Made by a program: the position numbers and the translations under genes. The notes under the pieces are model-generated. The model was given only the letters and a program-made list of their open reading frames with translations. It made no database searches and was not told the DNA's origin. From Amyloporia xantha (taxonomy: Eukaryota > Basidiomycota > Agaricomycetes > Polyporales > Adustoporiaceae), in contig JAYKKR010000004.1 in NCBI GenBank assembly GCA_036971615.1, positions 620,001 to 684,000 on the forward strand: a stretch of 64,000 nucleotides of DNA, in the 5' to 3' direction. Numbering within the stretch: position 1 is the stretch's first letter; each line of letters starts with the position of its first letter. Shown piece after piece: positions 46,481 to 56,740 of this stretch.

Positions 46481-47599
46481 ATCCTAGCCCTAGCCCTAGC
46501 CTGAGCTAGCTGTTTCCACATGCACGTTGACGCCATGTTCGGACCACTTTGCACAGGAGTATACTGCGTCGGTTTTACTCCTCCGAGTCTTCAAGTTCGC
46601 CAGAGACACAAGCGGGGAAGAACGTCCGATGTGTTGGTTCGTCGACGTTAGGAGACGCAGGTTGAAACCTGTCGTCATGTAATCATGACCCTGAAGTGAG
46701 TTTGAGCAAAGGGAGGTGTCGCTAGATCGCATCTTCGATGTTTGGATGGATCCCTTCCACCCGTCGCGTACCCGGAGTAGTGTTGCCACGACTCAATATC
46801 AGCTTGAACCAGCTTATACCTTATATCTTCATGTATATTGAAGATAATCTTAAGATCAGGGCAGTTTCTAGAAGCCCTACCCTTTGTCTATGATATGGTA
46901 TAACATGCTTTGCCAAAACAAATACCGTTTTTTCACAATCTCTGAAATACAAGGTGGTTTGCCAGCTTGGGAGTCATGACTCACCTTGGTGGCTAAACTG
47001 ACATATCTTGGGAGCGACATACACTACATATTGGTTTTATAGCTCAAAAGCACAGGTCTTGACTCTACTTTCAGATGATCCAACACTCATTTCAGTTAAT
47101 TTTTTCTAGCCTACATTATAAGCAATATACTGATTTTGGCCGGTTTAGCTGTGGCAACACTAACCCGGAGAACGTACGCACTCCGTCGCGCAAGTGCCCC
47201 GGCCATCTTCGTCGGGTGCTCTGCCTATCCCGTTGCCGTTCGCCCCTGTCACGCCGAAGCGGCATCCGCGTTCGGGGGGGATAGATTCACCTAACCTGCG
47301 CTGCGCCAGCGTCGATCACGGACTCGTCTGCATCAACAGGCGTCGACTGTACCTTTTCATGCACGGCTCTCTCACCTCCATAAGAGGGGCATAGTAACAC
47401 GCCGAGTGACCCCTTGCAGATCCTTTGAAAGCGCTCTAGCTGCTGGGGCACGCGCAAAGTGTCAACTGCAGCTCGCCCCGGTAAGCTAGAGCTTATGTCA
47501 CCTTCAAAAGTGAATTGTGAGACTTACAGTGCATTCATGTGTCCCCAGTCACCCTCTTTCGGAAAAGGGGAATGCATTCCTGTGTATGTAAAAATCCTC

Positions 47600-47700
47600 C
47601 CTCAGTATGGATGAATATCAAGCTCGAATCTGACTACGTACCGTCCCAGGAGAGTCGCCATTGTGATGTGGCGACTCGACTTCTCGAGACACCTCGCGAT
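47600..47700 (+). repeat. Repeat R2 related to 51550-51780
   Basis: The stretch around CGAATCTGACTACGTACCGTCCCAGG resembles two tandem, diverged segments at about 51550-51610 and 51690-51735 (GAATCTGGCTACGCACTGTC and GAACTTGACTGCGTACTGTT). It supports one larger duplicated unit. Confidence 0.55.
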
Positions 47701-48639
47701 CTCGATCATGATCCAGAAGCGCGTCGACGGCAGGACCACTGCCAGTGGCCAGTGGATGTATACCATATACAATGCTGTCGCTGCAGCGTCCCTTCGTTCG
47801 CGTTCGACGTGCCGGGTTTCGAGGATTTGGATTTGAAAAAAAAAATGGGATCAGAGGACGCCTGGCTAGCGGCGTCTTGCTCTCCGGTGGGCAGCGGCCG
47901 GCGTGGCGTCTCTCGAGCACATCCGGCCCTCCTGGGTGGAAGATACGGGAACGAACGAAACCACCCGTACCCTTTGGCATCTCGCCTGGGCCTTCTTGCC
48001 ATAAGATCTCGGGGATGCAGGGTATGGAGAGCGGAAGCCCCAGCTCTATATGCGGGCACAGCGTCAGCCTCTCTCTCGCTCCATAATCAAGCCGCCTGGA
48101 CAGCGGACAGGAGCAGGCGAAGGTACGAGAGCCAGACTTACTCAATGCCTTGACAGTACGTCGGTGGCTGCTGACGCTTCGCATAGAAGACGGAAACGAC
48201 GATTCGTTTGCTCGCGCTGACGAGTGATGCGTGGGGGTAGCACGCGTCAGCAAATAGTACGCGGACAAGCAGGCGGAGCGCCGCATACCAGGGACATCGC
48301 CTGACGGCACAGGCTGAAGCTCTAGTCGAACCCGGTTTGCGTGGACAAGAGGGAGCTGAGTGGTTTCCAACCTTCATCCGAGCGGTTACAGTGTCGCTTG
48401 CGTCGAGAATGACTGCAATAAGAGACGAGCAAGGCCTGGGGAAGGGATGTATAGATCTAAGCCGATGGTGCTGGTGCGAAAGCATGAATGGCACCGCATG
48501 CGGTCGACGACGTGCAGGGCGATCATACGCGAGGTATGACTGCAGCATCGGAGGCGATGGCATGAGTCGATGAACCGGACGCAGCGCAGAAACAGGGCGC
48601 TCTTTTTCATGACGCGTGCTTTTAAGTGCGTATTGCCGT

Positions 48640-49490
48640 GATTCCACTGTGGGGATCACGATGAGTCGGACGGCGCTTCGGAAAATGCTTCCTGATAGAC
48701 TTACTGCTGAAGCCTGTGGCGGGAGGTCGAGCGCGTATAGCGCCAGCGAACGTGGAGAAAGAGATATGACCGGGAGTCAAGTCTAAGCTAACTTCCTACC
48801 TCTGGAATAAGCAAAAATCGGCGTCGTGACGGTGAGTCCACGGCGCGAGGCTGAGTGGTGAGAGGAGTGGAAAGAGATGGGTTGTAAGGGACCAGTCCAA
48901 ATCGCCTCTGTTTATATAGGCGACCGTAGCGCCAGAGAGACAGCCAAGATTACGCGGATTGGGCCCAGAAGAGGATGGTACATCAGAGACAATGCGAGTC
49001 TCAAGCGTCGGCATACCCGCGCCACTCGGTCATACATACTTTGTTCACCTCGAGAGTGCGTATCCGTGCTGGCGTCGCCCAAATCGATGCGCACCATTCG
49101 TTGAAGGGAGTGATAGATAGCTGACAGCGGGCGTACTAGTCTAGTTGACATGACACAGACGTCAGCCCGGCGAATTTGCCTGCGGTTCGACGTGCACCTG
49201 TACAATTAATAACGCAGAGAGTTCCGATCGGTATCAGTGACATAACTTCAAGAGCACCGTGCACGCGGGCGTATAATGGAACCCTTGAAGAGGAAAGAAT
49301 AGGATTCGGTCGAAAGAATAGCGAGCCAATCATCGATCTGAGGATAGCACGGCATACCTGAACCAATTGCATATCGCTCCCCATCGCAATGCTGCGGCTA
49401 TTTCTGATGCACAATCCAATACCAATGCTTTGTGCCACATACCTGAGATGAAGCGCAGATCCGCAGGAGTCGTAAAGCAGTGGCTTGCAG
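48640..49490 (+). repeat. Segmental duplication R3, copy 1
   Basis: Aligns along its whole length with 53320-54110. The best block contains CGCCTCTGTTTATATAGGCG near 48902, followed by GTAGCGCCAG, CCCGCGCCACTCGGT and, later, GGGCGTATAA and GCTTTGTGCCAC. Confidence 0.8.
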
Positions 49491-49865
49491 GGCTCTAACT
49501 GAAATGCCAAAGGGTTACGGGTACCGGTAACCGCTCACTGCCTCGGATTGTTTGAATGGCCAATCGGGCTACTGTCTTTTCCAAAGCGTCTGGCATTCTC
49601 GTATATATCCCTATACAAGGTATATCGAATAGATAGGGTGATGCTAGCAGAGTCTTTGCCAGTGTGGCAAGCAAGATCATCTCTTCATGAGTAGTTAAGT
49701 TCGGTGCCTTCAACTCTCTCATCTTCTGCACCGACGTAAAATGGACCACTCAGGTGTAGACGTTGTTGCATGGATCCCAGAGTACATGATAGTGCGATGT
49801 ATCCAGCATTGGTATCCGAGTCGAAATAGTCGAGTTGGCCACTCCAAAGAAGAGCGACATTGACA

Positions 49866-50416
49866 AGGACCCCCGAAAATCCCCTAAGAGGTCCGATCCC
49901 GGACCCCCAAAAAAGGGCCTTCCAGGAGCGAAATGTTCGATCCAAATTTGTCCAAATCCCCAAAATTGGGCCTCGAAAACTGGAAATGTTGCATGCCTAA
50001 GACCCCCAAAAACCTGGCATCTCGAGGGAGGTTCGGTCCCGGGACCCCCAAAAATCGCGTCGTCCGATGAGTCGGCGACTTAAGCATGACTGTCCCGGAG
50101 TCTGGCCGTGCATATAATAGAACCGAACGACTATTTTCGGCCATATGGGCCACGCAATACTGGTGTAGCAGACCCCCATGGCTACCCTAAAGGGAAAATA
50201 CATCCGCGCACCAGCGAATGTCATCCATTTCTGATTAGTCAGCACCGGAGACTAGTCCGTGCTGTGGGCGCTTATTTGAAGTTCGATCCCCATAAACCCC
50301 CAAATTTGGCCCATTTTTTGGGACCTTAGATGCCAAATCCCCAAATTTGGCCCAAAGTGACCCCCAAAATTGGGCACCAGCGGGATCGGACCTCTTAGGG
50401 GATTTTCGGGGGTCCT
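49866..50416. mobile_element. Non-autonomous hAT-like DNA transposon (MITE)
   Basis: A 551-bp element bounded by perfect 36-bp terminal inverted repeats: 49866-49901, beginning AGGACCCCCGAAAATCCCC, and its reverse complement at 50381-50416. The sequence CATTGACA stands directly before it (49858-49865) and directly after it (50417-50424), an 8-bp target-site duplication. Eight bases is the size made by hAT-superfamily transposases. The interior is full of CCCCAAAA-type runs and further inverted pieces (CCCCAAAATTGGG) and encodes no transposase. The short open frames across it are artefacts of the repeats. Confidence 0.88.
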
Positions 50417-50751
50417 CATTGACACTTCCCACATTGGCGCTGGTGAGCACGTGCAGCCACGACGGTGAGCCAGACGGTACCGGTTAGATGCTCCATTTAA
50501 TTCCAAGGCGAGAAGAATTCCGCCTCTATGAACATCACAGGTAGCAGCTTCTGAGACGAGTATGGGAGCGAGCGCTGAAATTAGGACAGAAACAAGAACA
50601 ATATTGTATATATTAGGAAGGAGAGCTACTATAGACGGAAATCATCCTGGGTCCCCACTGCCAGCCTTTCGGTTTCAGTCGCGCCCTGAGGCCCGAAACC
50701 GGTCCCAGCTACTGTTCGCACCAAAAATCACCTACAAGTTATAGCGCAAGA

Positions 50752-51110
50752 GCATGAATTTGGAGCAGTTTGTATCTAAATAGATACAATTTACAGTGCT
50801 AAGATGCAAACATCACATTCCAATCACACCAGACGCAAGGTACAGCACCAAGATGGAAAGCCATTTGCATCTTAGCACTGTACCTCGGCCATGGTGATCA
50901 GACCCGATGTCACTAGGGCGGCGAACATCATCGCCATCCGGCGGGCCGTCGTCTACAGCGACTGGCTTCCCCTGTGAAAGAAATGCTTTCACCTGCTATC
51001 ATGTACTGAAGATGCCATTCGACTTCATTGACATGCGAACCGTCCGCCGTCGGAAAGTCGGTCGAGTGGTCGGCCACCAGCGAAGAGGGCTGCTTAAGAT
51101 TGCGGCATCC
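50752..51110 (+). repeat. Dispersed repeat R1, copy 2
   Basis: Partner of 46094-46480. Here the foldback is cleaner: ACAGTGCTAAGATGCAAA at 50793-50810 is the exact reverse complement of 50864-50881, and TTGTATCT/AGATACAA form another small stem near 50770-50790. Confidence 0.75.
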
Positions 51111-51776
51111 ATCGCTCAGGGCCGACTCCCCCCGCTGTTAAGACTCACCCTCTCGGATGAACGCCTGCCTAAAGCTGGAGACTCCAGCGATGCGGGTCCC
51201 ACTTGCACCTTAGTGCTTGCTGCCTCTGAGAAAAGACCGCGCCACCGGATGACCGACCTTCAGCTGCAGCGTCTAGAAAACCTGTTCGGAGAGAGCACTC
51301 ATCCGAGTAGGGAGACCAAGCAAGCGCTAGGGAAGGATCTTGGCTTGGCCATCGACCGACCCGCTTGTCCACATCCATTATCGCTTACGCTTCCGTCGTA
51401 CGTTTCCTCTTCGCAGACGGATTCCTAGCCGGCGCAAGAGGGGCATCGCCACCACCGTCATCTTCTCTATACAAGCCGTTATGAGATCAAGCTGTGCCAT
51501 CACCCTGCGAAAGTGTTGGGTATCTGTGGTTGTGTAAAGTCTGCTTCAATATGATTCTCGCGCCAGAATCTGGCTACGCACTGTCCCGGGAATCAATGTC
51601 CTCTTCGCCAGAGGTGTACCACTGAGGACTCTGGACTGGACCATGGCGCTGAGAAAGCGTTGTCCGTCTGTGATCATGAAGAATCTGCGTTAATATGATT
51701 CTCAAGCCAGAACTTGACTGCGTACTGTTGGGGGGTTTTTGTCAATAAACGGTGCTAGCTCGAGACTTGTCAGGTC

Positions 51777-52058
51777 TCAATTGTGATCTTGAACGGGATC
51801 CATGAAGATCTTCTGGCATGGTGGTGGATAGTAAGAGCTGGAGACCGGCAGCACTCCCAATGTGCACCCCAGCCCCTTGCACCGCGGAGTGACACTCGCA
51901 TCATCAACTCTCGTCCTTTTCGGTGTGGAGGCGACGGTGTCGAGCGCCTTATCCTCGCCCTCGTGCATCGCACGCTTCCACTTTCCCGGTCGGACTCTCT
52001 TCGCGGCACAGCAGTCGTGTCTTGACCAATGACGCTGGTCGGCCATCTCTGACCCCAC
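51777..52058 (-). pseudogene. KWPGC zinc-finger family, truncated copy A
   Basis: Contains only the N-terminal part: KRAMHEGEDKALDTVASTPKRTRV followed by PRCKGLGCT, aligned with residues after MPRSESRGKRKRAM of copy C. The sequence loses similarity after LGV. It directly follows copy B head-to-tail; B's last residues DGRPAS run straight into it. Confidence 0.7.
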
Positions 52059-53140
52059 GGATGAACAACGGGTCGTTCATGAAGGTCAGAAGACATTTCT
52101 TGAAGTGGTCGCGCCAATGTCCTAGATCGCCCCGAAGTCCCGACCCACAAATCTCGCACATTATTGTACGCCTCTTGTAGTGCACGTCTTCGACATGCCG
52201 TTTGAAGCTGCAACCCTTCAACCACGTCCCGACGACTCCGCTCCTCGATATCTTGTTTGCGCACCGTGACGTTGACAAGATGTCTTGTCGACCATCTTTC
52301 TTCGCCTGGGCCTCAGCGTCGGGTTTGTGCACCGCCAGGACGTGAGCCACCATGGCCTCGACGGTGCCACGCTCCTCGCACTCGCCCCACCTACAATCGA
52401 CCTTCTTCTCCGTGTCATCTGGGGACAGATGGCGTTGCACGTGAGGGCAGTGCGTCGAATATATGTGTTGCCACATGTCCTCCGGCGACACTTCTAGTGT
52501 GCACCCTGGCCACTTGCACCGGGGGTGTGTGACACTCGCGTCCTTTTCGGTGCGGACGTCACGGCATCGGATGCCTCATCCTCGTCCTGGTGCATCGCAC
52601 GCTTCCTCTTTCCCCGCGACTGTCGGAGTCCTGCTCTTCTTCAATTGATGCTCGCCCTCTGATGTTGCGCACAGAGCATGGAGAGACAAGTCAGTACAAA
52701 TCCAACACGTCGCATAGATGAGCTGGGGCTGACGAGTAGGTTCGAGTTGAACGATTGGTTCTTGAGTTGCGGGACCCTTGGAATCATTGACACTGGAGGG
52801 AGAAGTTGAATTCGTGCTACAGAGGTAGAAGTACTTCAGTAGGTAGGATGAGTACAAAGACAAGACAGCCATTACCTAGCACCATGCATATCGCTTGATC
52901 CATACGTTGTAGCTGGTATAGGTCCGTGCAGAGATGACCTCCTACAATCTTCGATGATGATGTGTCTGCTGTGTGGATGAAGCGTGAAAGCGTCGAGAGT
53001 TGCTTTGAAGGAGCTCGAGGTGGATGTAGAACAGATGCGGGAGTGTTCACGAGTGGCCCGAAAATGAAAAGTGCGGTAATAGTGGACGGAGATGGAAGAA
53101 CGAGGAGGGAGGCGCGATTGATTCCCTGGTTAAATGGGCA
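51949..53140 (-). pseudogene. KWPGC zinc-finger family, copy B, frame disrupted
   Basis: The main frame (52491 down to 52050) encodes EDMWQHIYSTHCPH, VDCRWGECEERGTVEAMVAH, GTWLKGCSFKRHVEDVHY and MCEICGSGLRGDLGHWRDHF, the same domain order as copy C at 62936. The upstream part is conserved too (STNSTSPSSV, LCATSEGEH, LKKSR), but between KRTR and PRCKWPGC the frame shifts relative to copy C, so the copy is probably broken. Its promoter region resembles that of copy C: CGGCTCGCTGC followed by an ATTTAA element near 53134, then a start and an AG|GTAATG donor near 52875. The zinc ligands are C2H2-like. Function unknown. Confidence 0.65.
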
Positions 53141-53319
53141 GCGAGCCGTTGCGTCGTTTGCGGGAGCTCCAATACAGGACGAGCCAGGACTGATGAGGAG
53201 ATGTAAGCAGAAGGTATCGCCGCGAAGCATGCACACTGCTTACCTAGTCCCGAGTCGACATACAAGGCGACCAGACGCTGGGCACCGCCGCAGTATCGGA
53301 AGTGACAGCATGGTTCGGT

Positions 53320-54110
53320 GGGCCGTGCTTCCACTGTGGGCGACCACGATGATGAGTCGAGTAACACTTGGGAATGATCCCTGATAGACCCACGGCTGAA
53401 GGACGCTTCGTGACGTGCGTCGGGAGGCCGAGCATATATGGCGCTGGCAAACGGAGAGGAGGATGCGGCTTGGACTAAGCCTGACTTCTGTAATAATAGC
53501 CAATGGGCGCTGAGAGAAGACCGGAAGAGGTGGATAGAAGGGACCAGTCCAAATCGCCTCTGTTTATATAGGCGACAGTAGCGCCAGCGAGGCACCCAAG
53601 ATCCACGCCAAGCACTGTGCGGATCGGGCCTGGAAGAGAATAATAGGACACAGACAATGCGATGTTTCGGCGTCGGAGTACCCGCGCCACTCGGTAATGT
53701 ACTTTGTCCCACCTCGAAAGAGCGTTTGAAGAGGACCGATCGATTGGGGACAGCTGGTATGTCATGATTGCCGATGAGACACAGACGCCAGCTCACAGAA
53801 CGCATTAGCGATTTGACGTGCTCCTGGACTGGATTGCCGACACGTAGATTGCAGTCGGAATTTCGACCAGTATCATGGGCACGACTTCAATAACACAATG
53901 TATGCGGGCGTATAACGGAACTCTGGGGGAAAGGGGGGGGGTCCCGTCGAAAGAACAACGGGCGAGTCATCGGCGGGACAGCACTCACCCAAGCCACTCG
54001 CATATCGCTCTCCGTCACGGCGCTACGCCATCATTTTGCGCTGCATAATCCAATATGAGTGCTTTGTGCCACCTATCTGAGATGAGACGCGAAGTCGTCC
54101 AAATCATTTC
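53320..54110 (+). repeat. Segmental duplication R3, copy 2
   Basis: Diverged direct copy of 48640-49490, same orientation, about 4.7 kb away. On the minus strand both copies keep a TATATAAACAG element, as if a promoter were conserved. No conserved protein is encoded downstream in both copies. Confidence 0.8.
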
Positions 54111-56740
54111 GCAGCAAGTAATTTCAACGACAAGACCTAAAGGCTCCTTAGGCTGTGATCAGTCCATGTTGACTGGAGCCGCCTTGTTCATGACGGCAAT
54201 AACACCAGTGGAGAGCCATAATCGTGAACATACCACAGATAGACACGAGATTCCGAGCCACTGACCTTTCATCGCAGATGCCTGTCGCCGAACTTTGCAG
54301 ACCCTTCTTCTTGATATGCTCCCAGCCCGACAGCGCACGAACGCTTACTAGTCGTCCTCCGGCAAGCAGTATGCAATGGCGCTGGCGAAATGTCCATTGA
54401 TACCGGTGACAAGTACACAGCGAGGATTGTCTACCAACGTCACGTTAGGAATTGAATCGCGCTGGGACCGGTAGGTATTGATCAAGTATGTAGAAAGGCA
54501 CTCGTGATCTGTATGCGGTGAATGAACGCACTTGATTTAAGTTGGGCAGCAGATTGCAACCGGGACTTGAATATACTGCTCCTGGGGCTCTCTCCAGCGA
54601 GGGGTTGGGATGTTCGCATCGAGACTGCATCAAATCTTTTGGAAGCGACTTGGTTTTCCTGTGCGGGCTTTAGGTCCAAGGCTCAGAAGGTGGCACCTGT
54701 TAGATTTGAGACGGGAGTCACAGAATGAAGAATATATACCCGTGCTTGAACTGGACTACGCCAGCAAACACGTAAGGAATCGAGTACGAATGATCGAAGT
54801 AAATACTATCCTAGGTCACGTGATCTGCATGTACCGAGCATAGATACAGGAAAATCGCCTGTGTGCGCGTCCTTGAGCAAAACCAGATCCCTAGTTCTGG
54901 ATACTGACAAATTTCTGAGAGAAGGAACTGAGATATAAATGAGACGGCCCGTGAGATGTTGAGACTGGTTTAAGGACGAACCAAGAGCAGCGTCTCGATA
55001 GACCGAAAGTATGTCTGGTAGACACAGCGGGCAATGGCCGATAGTCTGTACCGTAAAATGGGGTAAAAGCATTAAACTAAGTGAAGTGTTCCTTTATCTC
55101 TCTACAAGGGAATATGTACGTAAAACGCGAGCAAAATAAGGAATGTTCTGAGGAATACGCAACGTGAATTCAGAATATTCCTCGCTTAGAGCCACGGGAC
55201 AGGAAAGTGCGCAGAAAATGTAGTCAAAGGGAGAAGTTAATTCAGAAAGCTGCGTCGATTATCTATTGCGCACTCACAATTGCAGTATTTGACCACTCCT
55301 GTCCATAGTACTTATATTTTACGGTACAGACTTTCGGCCGTTGCCCGCTGTGAGAGGGACGTTTGTGGAGATACCACTCAGAACAAATTGAACTCTTCCA
55401 GGAGTTGCGGGGGATGATATGACAGCAGATGTACTCATTCTGAAAACACAGTGTATGGCCGTTGCTTTTTGGAGTCGTTGCTCGTCAAATTTACCATTCG
55501 CGCAACTCGTTCGACGCGATCACATGATCGTGTAGTCGCCACTCCGAGCACTGCCGTGCGGCACCGTGCCAGCTTGGTAGCTGAGCGCTGATCGTCCTGC
55601 GTTTTTTACTATAGTAAAAAGGGGGTCCTCCGGGACGGTTTGTTTTAAACCGTTATTCACATAGCGGGGAGTTTTACACCCAACGCTATGGAAATTCCAA
55701 CAGCACCATGTGACAAAGCTGTGCGGTGAGTCCTGCGTGATGTTCAAAACTGCCCGGCAACTTTGAGACCCATGGAGTCTGGGACTTCCATATGCATACC
55801 ATCATATCGTTGGCTCTCTTCTACAAGTACTGATCGCGATCACAGTCGTGCTCCGTGGAAGGTATGTGAACCTGAAGGGCCGAGCTCGCTGGTGATCCGT
55901 CTGTCACGCTCATGCGGTGATTGATATGAATGATCCCCCTCTCGACTGCTCACCTGCATAAGTGCTATTGAATTATCTCTACTTCAACGCATCGAATTCC
56001 TCCCGGGATTCCCTCGGAAACTCTGAGCAGGTGTGATTCGGGTAGTCGTTTCGGACAACGGCAAACTCCGAGAGTGCCACATCAGTGACGATTCGATGGA
56101 CTTCAGATAACTTGAATACTGGGTCATGCTTGCCAGTGGATGATGCACTCGCTCAATTCAAGCCAGTGCGCTTCAATATTCCATGGCATCGGAGACAGGT
56201 GAATACCAGCAGGATGACCTCTTTGGAGCTGAATGTTTTCGACCCAAAGAGCTCTGCCGGATTTTGGGGTTAAGAGCATCACTGGCCACTGCAACATGTA
56301 CAGATACATCCCCAGCGCCAAACCGGATAGGCTGCCGAGTGGAAGCGACCCAAATAGGTGTGGGCGAGCGGCGAGCGCACAACAATCGATATCATTCACA
56401 TGGACGCCGTATTGTTAACCTCGCGAAAGATTGACTGAGCGTCATGCAATTGGGACCGAGAGCGCTGGGGATTCATCTCGGAGACAGGTTCTAAATTCAG
56501 TCGACTTCTCAAAAAAAGCACCCTGATCTCCCTCGTATCATAGAAGATCTTGGAAGACCTATCGATTTTTCGGGCGCTGATTTTGGTTTACAAGGTTTAC
56601 CATCGCGGTAGAGCTGGGCACTGACGTCCGCGGGTGCCACTCAACTGCATAAGTATTGGGAACAGTCATCTCACTGGGCGCGGAGCGTGAAGACCATATC
56701 CTACGACCGTTTTTCCCTTTAATCAACGGTCGAAGTCGGC
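54111..56740. other. Tail of repeat island
   Basis: Short frames on both strands, none with a recognised domain. A small hairpin GTAAAAAGGG.. region near 55605-55650 and scattered AT-rich segments are the only visible structure. Confidence 0.4.

Larger units (their letters stand above)
45849..56740. other. Repeat island without intact conserved genes
   Basis: Nearly 11 kb made mostly of diverged duplications (46.1-49.5 and 50.75-54.1 kb), a short hAT-like element and copies of the KWPGC zinc-finger family, all listed separately. The part 54.3-56.7 kb shows short frames only and no recognisable family. Confidence 0.5.

Noticed and set aside
46480..46505. CCCTAGCCCTAGCC run resembling telomere repeat
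   Set aside because: The fungal telomere unit is CCCTAA; here the sixth base is G, and there are only about three units inside ordinary repeat DNA.
47618..48370. 250-codon minus-strand open frame
   Set aside because: No recognisable domain, not preserved in the duplicated unit, and inside repeat sequence.
49884..50506. Several overlapping open frames on both strands
   Set aside because: They cross the hAT-like element and come from its CCCCAAAA runs and inverted repeats.
53047..53805. 252-codon minus-strand open frame
   Set aside because: It lies over the R3 duplication, and the other copy (48640-49490) does not keep the frame. Composition is low-complexity and no domain is visible.
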